Below, in pieces: positions 1-11,324 of a stretch of 64,000 nt of DNA; position 1 is the stretch's first letter; each line of letters opens with the position of its first letter. A program made the position numbers and the translations under genes. Under the pieces are notes generated by a model. That model was not told the DNA's origin. It saw only the letters and a list, made by a program, of their open reading frames with translations, and searched no databases. Source of the DNA: Phialocephala subalpina (Eukaryota; Ascomycota; Leotiomycetes; Helotiales; Mollisiaceae); contig FJOG01000025.1 in assembly GCA_900073065.1 (NCBI GenBank), forward strand, positions 1-64,000, read 5' to 3'.

Positions 1-1960
1 AAGAGAAGTTTATAATTGTAATTCGCGATATTTCGATCGAATTAAAAGTATTTCCGATTATACGATATTTATTTACAATATATAAATCGAGTTTAATTTT
101 AATTAATAAGTAAAAGATTTCGATTAAAAAATTTAAATTAATAATTTAAAAGTAAAAATTAAAAACTTCCGAGATTCCGCTTTAAAGACTACGAACGATT
201 ATTTATCTATAGATAAAGTTTCTAATAAGGAATATAGTAATTAAAATCTCTAATTATTAATAAATTTAATTAATTGTAAACAATTAATCCTAAGATTATA
301 AATATATATAGTAACGCGTTCGAGTATTATATTAATACTTTTTATTAATCCCATTATAAACCTTATTTTACTATTATAATAAAACGATAAATATAGTAAA
401 ATAATACGAATTGATAAAACGCGCAAAAAAAACTCTTAAAAGTAAGAAATCTAATAAATCGATAAATAGAGATTTTTGCGTTAAAATAATAGAGTTTTTA
501 TACTTTATAATTCCGTATTTAAAACCGAAATCGTGAAATTTTATTACGACGATTTTTTAATAAATTATTTCGGCGTAAATAAAACGCTAAAATTTATTCG
601 AAGAATTTATTACTAAAGAGAATTTAAAGACGACGTTCGTAATTATATTCGAGAATACGACGTTTATTAAAGAGTTAAAATTAAACGTTACGCGCTTTAC
701 GGGCTTTTTAGTACTTTATTATAATTTATTGGACTTTAATTGGAAATATTAATAGATTTTATTATAAAATTGCCTTTTTATAAAAATTTTAATAAAAACG
801 ATTTCGATAATATACTCGTCGTTATTTGCCGTTATTTAAAGATAGCGAAATATATCCTTTATTATAAGATTATTAATACTTTCGAATTAATTACTTTATT
901 ATAAAATAGAGTTTTTAGTAATTTCGGGACTTTTAATAGTATTATTTCGGATTATAATAGCGTTTTTACTTTAAAGTTTTAATTTATACTTTGTTTTTAT
1001 CTCTTTTATAAATAATAGCTTTTTATAGCGTTTTATCCTTAAATTAACGAGTAAATAAAGCGTTAAAACTAAGTGTTTAAATACTATTTACATTATTATT
1101 ATAACGTTAAAAAAAATAATTAAATAAATAAACTTTCGTTCGCAAAGTTTACTTATAATAATTCGAAATATTAAACGCTTTAAACGATTCCTTTTAAAGT
1201 TATTTACGGCTATAATCTACGTTTACTATAAAACCCTAAAAATAAGTTTCAAAGAGAAGTATTAATTACACGACAATAAATAAAAACTATAAAAAAAGAA
1301 AAAAGAAACTTTTAAAAGCTTTAAAACCGCGCGCAAAAAAACAAAGAAAAGTATTACAATAAATATAAACTCAATAAATATTTCGCAATAAAGTTATAAA
1401 TCTTATTATCTACGAAAAATATCCGATTAAAACTAAAGAAACTCGCTTTTAAATTCATCGGACTATTTCAAATCGAAAAATATATTAATAAAGTTACTTA
1501 TAAATTCAAATTACCCTTTTTATATTTTTAACTCCACTTTATTTTCCATGTTTCTCTCCTCGAGGAATATATTACTAACGCCGGAAAATAATCGAAAGAC
1601 TTTTTTATAAGCGTTAATTTAAAGTTCGCCGACGATAATAACGAGTAAAAATAAAAAGTAAAAACTATTTTAAATCACAAATAAAATAATCGTAATAAAA
1701 ACCGCAAATATTTAATTAAATAGAAAACGTGATTAAAAGATTATAATATATAATTACTAATTTATTTTAACTTTAAAAACGCGAAAAAGTTATTAAATTC
1801 TTATAATAAAAATCACAATATTAAAAAAACTCGACTTTTTAAGCGCCGTAAAAACCCCGATTTACTTTTCTCGATAAAAAATCAAATAATAAAGAAATTA
1901 AAACGAAAGCGTAATAAACCTCGAAAATACGTATAAATTATCCGCTTTTGTTTTTATTTT
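1..1960 (+). mobile_element. Ty3/gypsy chromovirus remnant, RIP-degraded, 5' end outside window
   Basis: Conceptual translation on the + strand, ignoring many stops, gives the 3' part of a gypsy pol. About 640-780 is an integrase zinc-binding tail (ECDVCRRVKIKRYAPYGL-like, read through stops). About 780-1230 is the integrase core, with FDNILVVICRYLKIAKYI, then SDYNSVFTLKF and a degraded AFHPQTDGQ-type stretch, and TYNNS. About 1500-1560 carries the conserved LHFIFHVSLLEEY block before the chromodomain. About 1640-1800 resembles a chromodomain (ILNHK, RKYLIK, FKNAKKLL). Stops are nearly all TAA/TAG at positions where family members have W or Q, as expected from C-to-T change. No open frame survives, so the copy is dead. 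The 3' boundary and LTR were not found. The family call is strong; the end coordinate is approximate. Confidence 0.8.
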
Positions 1961-3161
1961 GTTTTTTAATCACATAAATCGATAGAAATCAATTAATTAA
2001 AATTTATTTCATTATATAATAGTTTAATAACCTCGAGTATTTCACTAGAAAAGGTTTTATAATCGAAAAACGCCGTAAAACTTATACGCCAAAAGTAAAA
2101 CACTTTAAAAACGCCAAAGTTTAAACCTCTTTTTCAAATTACTATAGTATTTCCGTAAAGATACTATTATTATCCTTTTCCTTTTTATCGACGATAAAAT
2201 ACTAAAAAGAGTTAATAATAATTAAAAAAATCAATTTAATATATACCGCAAATCAAAAGAAGGCATTAAAGCCTTTAATAGCGGCAATTAATTCTTTTAA
2301 AACTTAAAGCTTTATAATTTTAGCGCTAAAAGCGCTAAAGACACTAAGTTTATAAGCGTTTATTTTTATTTGCGTAGTAATTTTCATATTAACGGCGTAA
2401 AAGTTTCTAAAAAACTACTCGAAGTATTAATATACTCCGAGAATAATAAAGTAAACGGATTTACTTTGAAAGCGTATTATTTATCGAAGACTTCCTTTAA
2501 AGAAAACTCCTTTTTAATTTTAATCCGCCGAGAAAAATCAATTAATTTAAACTTAATTTAAAACTCGTTTAAATCGAAATTAAAATAATAATTTTAAATT
2601 ATATTTTTTAAAAAAGCTTTAATATAATCTTTTAAATCACGAAACAATATATAGAGTTTATATAGTATTTATACTCGTTAATTATATTAAAAGTACTTCG
2701 AGAGCTATATATATTTTCTTATAAAAGCTTTTTTTATTATTATACTTCTCGTAATTCTTCGAATTAAACTTCGATTTGTATTTATATTAAAAGTCTACTA
2801 TTAAATGCTTAAAATAGCGGAAATAGCGCCCGATTATAAGCTAAGAAGTATTAATCTCTTTACGAAAACGTTTATTCGAGTTAATACGCTCGGTATTTTT
2901 ACGTTTTTTACTTGTAATAAAAGTAAAAAAAGCAAATTAAATAAAAGTAATCGATATATCGAATAAAAGTTAAAAAATTAAAGGAAGTTTTTAAAGTTTA
3001 ATTACAAAAGTACGAAATAATCTAAAGAGACCGAGTATAAAAAAAAGTATTGCTCGATTATATAAAGGAGATTCGAAGTCTCGCTTTACGATTTTAAGGA
3101 GTTACGTTATATCGAATTAAAAATAGATTACCTCGATTCTAATTAATCAAATAGCGTAAAA
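1961..3161. other. AT-rich RIP-type DNA, unassigned
   Basis: Very AT-rich sequence with the same TpA excess as its surroundings. It lies between the chromodomain of the gypsy relic and the target-site duplication of the copia element. It should contain the gypsy 3' LTR, but I could not match one. A 63-codon open stretch at 2370-2561 resembles nothing I know and is probably chance in low-complexity DNA. No gene is supported here. Confidence 0.6.
3157..3161. repeat. target-site duplication of copia element, left copy (taaaa)
   Basis: The five bases taaaa directly precede the left LTR and recur at 9478-9482 directly after the right LTR. A 5-bp duplication is normal for Ty1/copia integration. 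The motif is low-complexity in an AT-rich background, so chance agreement is possible, but it falls exactly at both LTR edges defined independently by the LTR alignment. Confidence 0.7.
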
Positions 3162-3408
3162 TGTTAGAACGTCCGGGGGTCCTCATCAAATAATAAGATT
3201 TTAATCTAGTATTAATGAATATATTCTCTATTTTATTTAATTTATTTACCCTTTTCTAAAAAGGGTATTTAACTACTTATATAATTAAGGAAATGAGATA
3301 CTAAAACAATAATTATTAGGGTGATAAAGATTAGAGCTTTACTTCTTTATTTACTTTTAAATCCGCTTTTTTATTTCATTGTTAAGCGATTATATAATTA
3401 TATTAATA
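3162..3408 (-). repeat. LTR of copia element, left on + strand (3' LTR of the element)
   Basis: 247 bp, starting TGTTAG and ending ..AATA on the + strand. It aligns over its whole length to 9243-9477. Most mismatches are C/T or G/A, as expected if each copy was mutated separately by RIP. One indel separates them: this copy is 12 bp longer, within about 3340-3362, as a short internal duplication. Confidence 0.85.
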
Positions 3409-6400
3409 CTAATAATTCTTTCTTTGGAAAAAAATACTCCTTCCAATTAGTAAACGACAATTAAAAGAAGTATTATCGTAACTATAAATACATTACTATA
3501 TAAAGGGGTATTATAAGGAAATTTAATCGGAAACCCGTCGCGATTACGCGTATTACTACTTGATTATCCAAGTTAAAACTAAGGGAAATCTTCTAACCGC
3601 GGAGTTAATAAACTCCGAACTAATCAAAGCTCGCGCGTCGAGAAATACTAAAAACATCGAAAAACACTAAAAACACGTTTATTACCGCGCTTTACTTTCT
3701 TTAACGATTATACTTCTCGTTTTTCCCGCCTTTACTAATTAACTCCTGCACTTTAAAACGCTATACTTACCCTTGTATTTTAACGTTGAAGTAATTAGTA
3801 TTAATAAGCGACTCAAATAATTTATTAGCGGTAGACTTAATTATAGTATCGATCGAATTATTATTATTAGCAATCTATCGAATCTCCGAGAATTCCTTGC
3901 GCTTGTACGATTACTTAATAACCATAATATCGATTATTAAACGCTTCTTTTTAATAGTATTAAACTTAATTATATACTCGTAAAGCGAGAACGAATCGGT
4001 GCAAATAATCGTAAGGATAAAGCTTACTTTTAATTACTTTATAATGAGATTAAAGGTAATAGAAATCGATATCGCCATATTGATCCCTATTGTTATCGCG
4101 TATAATTCTAAAGCTAAAACTGCGCGCGTTACCCTTTTGCACTTAATCGAGCTCTAATGTAGAACGTTCCCCATTAAATCGAATTTCCCCTCGTTACGCT
4201 CTTTATTCCTTAGTATTGCGACGTATCCGATTTAAGAATTATAATTTGCGTTTATAATAAACGAATTATTTACAAAGACAAATAACTTTACAAATAATAA
4301 GTCTACGTATATAAATTAGAGCCTTCGATCGAAGTTATTCATTTACTATTACAAACGCTTATTAAAAGCTATAATTTGCTCTCGTTTAAAGTTTTAATAT
4401 TGAGTTACTACGGATATATCGAACGCAACCTCCGGTTGATAAATTGTATTTATATATGCTCTTTAAGCGCGTTACTCGAAGTAAATTTACTTGAATTCGC
4501 TCGATTTAAAGTCGATAAAAGTTAAACGTTTCCTTTGTCCCTTTTAAAGTAAAGTAATATTAAAATTATTCTCGTTTATTACTAGTTTGCACCCATTAAA
4601 TATTAATAGAATATCCCGCGCTAAAAATTCTGTAAGTTTAACTATTAATTTGGTTTTCTTTAATTTAGTACGCTTTAATTCTACGAACGCGTCGTTTCTT
4701 AAAATAAGCGTATCGTCCGTTTATATAATTATTATTCCGAATAAACCGCTTTTATTCCGAGTAATTAATAAGTACGGATCGAACGTTAATATTTCTATCG
4801 AGAATTTATCTCTATAGTGATTACTATAAATGCCGTACTAATGTATATTTACTTCCGGAATTTTATAAAGAAGTTTAATAACCTTGAAAATAATACCCGG
4901 TAATAACTCGTAAATTATTTCTTTCGAGGGTCATACAAATATAACGCGTATTAATAGAGTTATTAATTGTATATAAACTTAAATAATATCTTTCAAATAG
5001 AGATTAATTCCTTTGCTTTTAAATAACGGGGCCAAAATAACGATAATTCGTTAATTAATTCGCTAAATAATCGGTAATTACGTGAGTATTATTTTTTTAT
5101 TTTCGTCGTTAAATACTTAAATCACTAAGCGAGATTTCTCGTAAAGTATTGCGGTCTTTATACTTTTAACTTCATTAATTAGTTTCGAACTAAAAATCCA
5201 TTAATTATTAATCTCTTTAAAATTACTAAAGATTAATTCGAATACTCTTTTTACTAGTAATCTATCGATCTTTTTTCTCCGGGAAATTACGAATAATTCG
5301 CCGAGAATAATAATAATGCTTTTAGCGCGTAATTCGATCGATATTTACTTATTTCGAGTTTTTTTCTCGATTAAAAAATTTTCGATCGTTTCCGAGTTAA
5401 TATTACTATTTGTGAAAAACATTATAAAAATATAATCGTTCGAATTAAAGACAAAAAATGGGATTTTTATTATTATTCGAGAGTTTTTTATAATGGGTTA
5501 AATTTCTTCGATCGAGCGAAGTAAATCGAGAATATTTTTCGCGTTTATAATCGGTTATTCTTCCGTTAGTCTTAAGTTTCGTTATAACGTTTCTAGTTTT
5601 CGAGTAGTCTTTTTTAGTACATTTTCTATTAATAAGAGATCTTTCGATTAATCGCTATTATTTGTTTAATCGGAGTCTTTATAGAATAGTTTTATAGCCG
5701 TACTTTAAAAGCTTTTTAATCTATTAAATAATTAAATTTAATAAGTTTCTTTATTTATCGTTAATAGTATAAACGATCTTTACTACTTTTTGCTTTTTCT
5801 TTATACGAGCACGTTTAAATTAATAAGTAAATTTACTAAGTAATTAATTTGAGGACTATTTTTTATTCGTAAAGCGTCCGTAATTTAACGGGTTACGTAG
5901 TACTCGCGGACTATTATTATAGTATTTCTTATAGTCTTTACTCGAGTTGCAATTAATACGGTTAGAGCATCTTATTGTAATATGCGGGGAAACGCTCCAA
6001 AAACGAGAAATATAAATATAATACCGTCGAAATTAGTAATATCGTTTATAGCTTTAATTACTATTTATAATTTCTTTTCTTTCGGAAGATCGAATAACTT
6101 TTTCAATAAAATATTATACGCACGTTTAAATAGTACGTAATAGCGCTCTATAAGTCTAATAGAATTATATATTTCGATCGGTATTTATTTCGTTTTAATA
6201 TTTATAATTTTAGCGTTATCTCGGAATTCTTTAGAATTAAAGTTTATTTTAAAGTTATAAATTATAAATATTAATAATCCGAAGTAAACATTAATTTAAT
6301 ATACTCGAAAAGCGTTTTAAGCCTCTTTAGTTAATATATCCTTAAGAAATTTAGTAGTTTGAAATACGGTTACCTCGTTTACGATTTATAATACCGCTTT

Positions 6401-9242
6401 ACTATTAAACTATAAAACGTTTAAATAGACCGAATAATTAAATTCGTAATTATCTCGTAACGTGAATTTAAAGCATCCTAAAGATTTGCCGTTTATTTGA
6501 TATTACTAGTAATATTTTATTATTCTTTTAATTTCATTAAAATTTGCGTTATAATTTCTACGTTCGAGGACTCTTATAAATCGTACTACCGATGAGTATT
6601 TAAAGCGTTTATACAATCGTCGTAATTTTATTTCGATCAAATAATACGCGTTAACTTTTATAATCGTAGCTTTTTAGTTCATATAAACTAAGTTTTTTAA
6701 TAAATCTAAAAGTATTTACGAGTATTCAAATGCTCTAATAATAAGCGTGCGCGCGTTACCTTAAATAAGTACATTATCGAAATTATCGAATTTAACGTAT
6801 AATTTATTTATATCTCGAAATAAAGTAAGAACGGCACGTTAATTAGTACTACGTAAAACGTGATTTGACTAATTAGTGTTTTAACGTCGATAATACCAAG
6901 TAATGAAGTTTATTCGATTTCGAATTTGATAATAGTTTCTCCGGCTCGTGATTTGTCTAATTTAACGTCTCGAACTCGCTAAAAAGTTAAGAATTGGCCT
7001 TCTTTGGCTATCGAGCGTTAAATTGCTTCGGTATCGATTATAATACCTATAAAAACATTTAATAAGTATCGAATAATTAAAAATGTTTTTATATTCGTAT
7101 ATATTATCGGTAGTATTAAGTGTATTATAATCTTCGTAAATATATAGAAAATTAAGTATTAATTAAGTAATTCAATAATTTTAATTCTATCGATCGTATT
7201 ATAAAATATTATAAAGAAATAATCCGATTATATAATATAATTTCTCGATAAATTAATTACTTCCGTAAATTTATCGATGAATTACTCGTAATTTTCTATA
7301 GTATTTAGCTCGAGTTTTTCGAATTTAATAATATATTAAATCATTTTATTCGTGTTTTTATCGAGGGAGTCTCGTGATCTCTTAAAGATTATATATACTT
7401 TTTATTTCTCTTTTAAAATATATTGAGTACTTTAATAATTCGATTTTTTGCATATAAAACACTTTTATTTAATTTGTCTCGTTTTTTGGGCATTACGAGT
7501 AGAGCGGTCTCCGTATTGTATACTCTTCCCAAAATATTTCCGGTCTACTAAAAATATTTCGTTTTCTTCGTCTCGCGTTTTTCTCTTGATCGAATAAACT
7601 TTAAAGTTTGATTTGACTTTTATTTTAAGTACTAAAGTTATTCGTACGTCTTTATATGCGGATTAAAAGTCTTTTAATAATCTAAGAAATATATAATAGT
7701 ACTTCGATACGTCTCGATAAACGTAGTAAATCTTATTTCGAATAATAATTTCCGAGTATATTTCGTCGCGTAAACTAAATTATTTATTAATTAGTTCACG
7801 TTTTAAGATCTCAAAACATTTTAAGATCGTTTTATTAGGGTTCTAAGATTATACCGTAGTAAAAATAATTATATTCTACTAATTAAATATTCGGTTTCGG
7901 CGCTTTTTAGTCTTAAAGTTTAATCTTATAATTTCAATTATTTTATCGAAGGAAAAGTCTTTCCCAGCGAGTTTTTAATAGTAAAACCCGTTAGCCTCGC
8001 TAATAAATATAATCGAGAACGCGTTATAATACTCTTTTGATCCGACGCTTACTTTAAAATATAAATCTTTAAACACTCGAATAAATATATTAAATAAGTC
8101 CTCGCTTTTATAGTATTTGAGTTTCTCGTTATAAATTTTTATTAAAATCGCGAGTCCTCGTTTAAATCCGTACGCTAATTAAAGTAATCAAAGTAATAGA
8201 ATCTCTGATACTTTCTCAACTTTTGATAGTGTAAATAACGGTGGAATTATTATTGGATACTAAAGTTTCGGGGTCGGGCTACGCGATAACGTTTTCTTAG
8301 GCGTTGAAAAGTATTTTGTAAGTGCCGTATATTCTACCGATACCGTTAGTAGGGCCTCCGACTAATATTATAATGAGGTAGGCATAGTTAGTAGTTATAG
8401 TTTATCTTTGAGTTCGATAAATTGTGAGACAAATATCGCTGAAAATACTTACTATCGTGCTTCCGTTGCCTTCGAGTTTTACGTATTCCGCTATAAATTG
8501 AAGTTTCTCTTTAAACTTATTACTTGAACTTCTTTGTCTGGCCAATTTGATAGTTCTTCCTCGTTGGCTATATCTGCTAGTAGTTTCGAGACTCTAATAA
8601 ACCGTTTTATCGATATTTATACTCCGCTCGTTCGCAAAACTTCACGCAAATCTCTTCTCGTATTCCCGTCTATTTTAATCTCGAATATATTTTTCGTTTA
8701 TACTAAGAATACTTCTTTATATTTCATTTATAATCCCCGATCTCAATCTCTTTTAACTTTAAAACTCTATATTTAGTCTCGTGTATATTATATCGAATCG
8801 AAGGGAAAGTAAATCGATAATAAGGCTCTTCCCTAATTAAAACCGTATTCTAAAAGAGTATAATCATACTCGGTGAGAGCAGTCTATTAAATCGTATTTT
8901 ACTCGGCAAATATAGTAATTCGACGAGTTTTCGTATCGAGCTCGTAGTGATTATTATACAAACTACAGTGAAATACTCGCTAGAAATACGCGGTAAAGCG
9001 TGGAATAAAAAATCAATTAATTTTAAGCGCGGAAAATAAAACGGGCGTAAGATCTCAATATCCTTTGGAGGTTTAAGAATCTTTATTAGTACAAGCAAAA
9101 ATTACTCTTTCTCACGTCTAATTAAAACTACAAATTGCGTGTAATTTGGCCTCTTCCTTTCGATCGATTTTATTTAATTATTGCCTCTTCGTAAGTAATT
9201 TAACTACTTTATAGTCGAACGATTAAATCAATTATTAATTAA

Positions 9243-9477
9243 TATTAAAACGTTCGAAAGTCTTTATCAAATAATAAAATTTTAATCTAATATTAATAAA
9301 TACATTCTCTATTTTATTTAGTTTATCTGCCCCTTTTTAAAAAGGGCATTTAATTACTTATATAATTAAGGAAATGAGATACTAAGACAATGGTTGCTAG
9401 GGTGATAGAAATCAGAGCTCCACCCTTGAATCCGCCCCTCTATCCCATCGCTAAACGATCACATGATTATACCGATA
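9243..9477 (-). repeat. LTR of copia element, right on + strand (5' LTR of the element)
   Basis: 235 bp partner of 3162-3408. It is visibly less RIP-mutated in its right half (for example 9405-9470 keeps GGTTGCTAGGG, CTCCACCC and CCCCTCTATCCC, where the left copy has T or A). The ancestral LTR ends look like TG...CA. Confidence 0.85.
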
Positions 9478-9482
9478 TAAAA
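9478..9482. repeat. target-site duplication of copia element, right copy (taaaa)
   Basis: taaaa immediately follows the right LTR and matches 3157-3161. It marks the insertion point of the copia element in older AT-rich DNA. Confidence 0.7.
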
Positions 9483-10995
9483 CGCTTGCGATTACGGCTC
9501 GAACGCTAATTAACCCTTTAATTACGACGCTTTATTGAGAAGACGCGATACGAGAGTTATACTACAAAGGCTTAAAGTTTATTTAAGAAGTTATTTATTT
9601 CTTTTGAAGTCCAAAGGGTTTTTATTAAAGTATATAAAAGTCTTTATATTACCCCACGTATAAAAGGAGTAAACTACTACTTTATTTATCAATTAACGAG
9701 ACAATTATTATTATAACTACTATAGAGATATAATAAGCTCCCGCTCCCGGTTTCAATTTACGGGAAAATCTCTTTATTTATATATTCTTACGATACGCCA
9801 TCGGTAAACTACTAAAGTCGACTTACCGATTTAATGGAAATAAATTAATCAAAAGGCACTCTTATCCCGTATTTATGCAACTCGAACCTCATAAAGGACG
9901 TAAAAGCGGCGAAAGCTTATAGCGACCGTTACGGAGAGTTAATAAAGCTTATAATAGAGATTTAATACCGAGGATAATATCGTAGAGAAAGGGAATCGTA
10001 TTACGTATTAAATTGGATATTCTACTAGCGCAGTTTTTGGTCGGCTTATAACCACTACCTAAGGTTGCGTAGCCTCTATAACCTACGTAAAGTTCGCGTA
10101 AGTTTACGCGTAGCGTAAGAAGTTTTACAAGGGCTATGCGATTATTATTCTTAGGCTATTATTCTATATATAAGGGCCCTTTGAATCTTTAATCGAAGGG
10201 CAAAGATTAATCTAATATTAATTTGACTTATTGCTACCTCCTTCTATTCTATACCTCACAATAAATTATAATATAATTTTTAATCGAATTTAAATTATTA
10301 ATTATTTTAAAAGAAATCCGAATAATATATATTTTAATTATATATTATTTTAAATTCAAAATCTTTTATATTCTAAGAATTAGGAAAATTAATTATAAAT
10401 ACTTAAATAATCTAAAAAATATAATTTTTTACTTTTAATATTATTACGAATTAATAAAAAAAAATTTAATTTTCTTCGATTAATTAATAAAATTTATTTA
10501 TTAAATACGATCGATTTATTATTTAATTTTATTTGGTATTCTTTATTATAAACTTTTCTTCTTCTGGCTTATTTATTCGATTACGATTAAAAACTTTATA
10601 ATCGCGTAATTAATTTAAAATTATCGAAATAATAAATTCGATATTAAATTTAATAAAAATTTTTATATTAATCTCAATTAATATAAACTATAAATTATTA
10701 AACAATAAAAACGCAATCGAATAATAACTTTTCGTTAAAGCTTTTATTATTATAAACTTTAACCTTATATTACTATTTATAAATTAATTTAAAATATTTA
10801 TTATTATTTAATTTATAATTATTTCTAATATTAATATATCGATAATAGAAAAGAAAATCGTGGAAATAATTAAGATAATAAGACCGTTATTATTTAAAGA
10901 AGAAAGAAAAAAGGAGAGACGTACTACGAAAAAAGCTAAGAAGATTACTAAGAAAACTAAAAAAAAAAAAAAAAGATTAAAGCGTTAATTTAATT
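9483..10995. other. AT-rich RIP-type DNA to the isochore edge, unassigned
   Basis: 9483-10250 is somewhat less AT-rich (for example 10020-10140) and may be part of another old transposon; a TATATAAGGGCCC at about 10160-10175 would suit an LTR promoter, but I found no partner repeat. 10250-10995 is again extremely AT-rich and ends in an A-rich tract (about 10905-10980). No gene is supported. Confidence 0.55.
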
Positions 10996-11324
10996 TCTAA
11001 TAAGTGTTTCTTATTACCTTCTGAGTTTTTCTATAGAATTGAGGCTATAATCAATAAGAGTTCATCAGGTTACTAGTTTCGTTTAGTATCCCTATAATTG
11101 ACCTTGAGTGGGAGTACTAAAAGTGATCATATAATAGATATATCACGTGCAAAGTCAATTAGCCTACTCAAAGATGCATATATAGAGAGCTTCCCCCCTC
11201 GATAGTTCTGCAGAGTAATCAATCCTTTTGGACTTATCTCTCCTTTTCACGTGCCAATGAAATAGCCGTTCAACAAAAGTAATGTCGACGAACAACTTTT
11301 GCAACAAATTCGATAACCGGGCCC
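10996..11324. other. transition from AT-rich isochore to genic DNA
   Basis: Base composition rises to normal genic values over about 300 bp. The stretch holds the 3' flank of the MFS gene, which ends at 11325. I see no gene or repeat in it. Confidence 0.6.

Larger units (their letters stand above)
3162..9477 (-). mobile_element. complete, RIP-inactivated Ty1/copia LTR retrotransposon (6.3 kb)
   Basis: Two direct LTRs (3162-3408 and 9243-9477) and a taaaa target duplication bound the element. The coding strand is minus. About 7400-7464 encodes a copia-type zinc knuckle (KCFICKKSNY, stop, ST). About 4618-4745 encodes the reverse transcriptase active-site region (TDDTLILRND). About 4080-4330 encodes RNase H (IGYV, then GNVLH and KCKRVTRAVLALELYA). 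The order gag, RT, RNase H along the minus strand fits Ty1/copia. Nearly every domain is crossed by TAA/TAG, and CpA is depleted while TpA is abundant, which is the RIP signature. No intact ORF is left; the 82-codon minus-strand stretch at 8850-9098 lies where gag would start. The primer-binding site was not recognised. It is non-autonomous and presumably silenced. Confidence 0.88.

Noticed and set aside
2370..2561. 63-codon ORF in the AT block
   Set aside because: Low-complexity K/N/S/L composition in RIP-degraded DNA; no similarity recognised.
8850..9098. 82-codon - strand ORF in the copia element as a gene
   Set aside because: Lies at the expected gag start and is a surviving open stretch of a dead element, not a separate gene.
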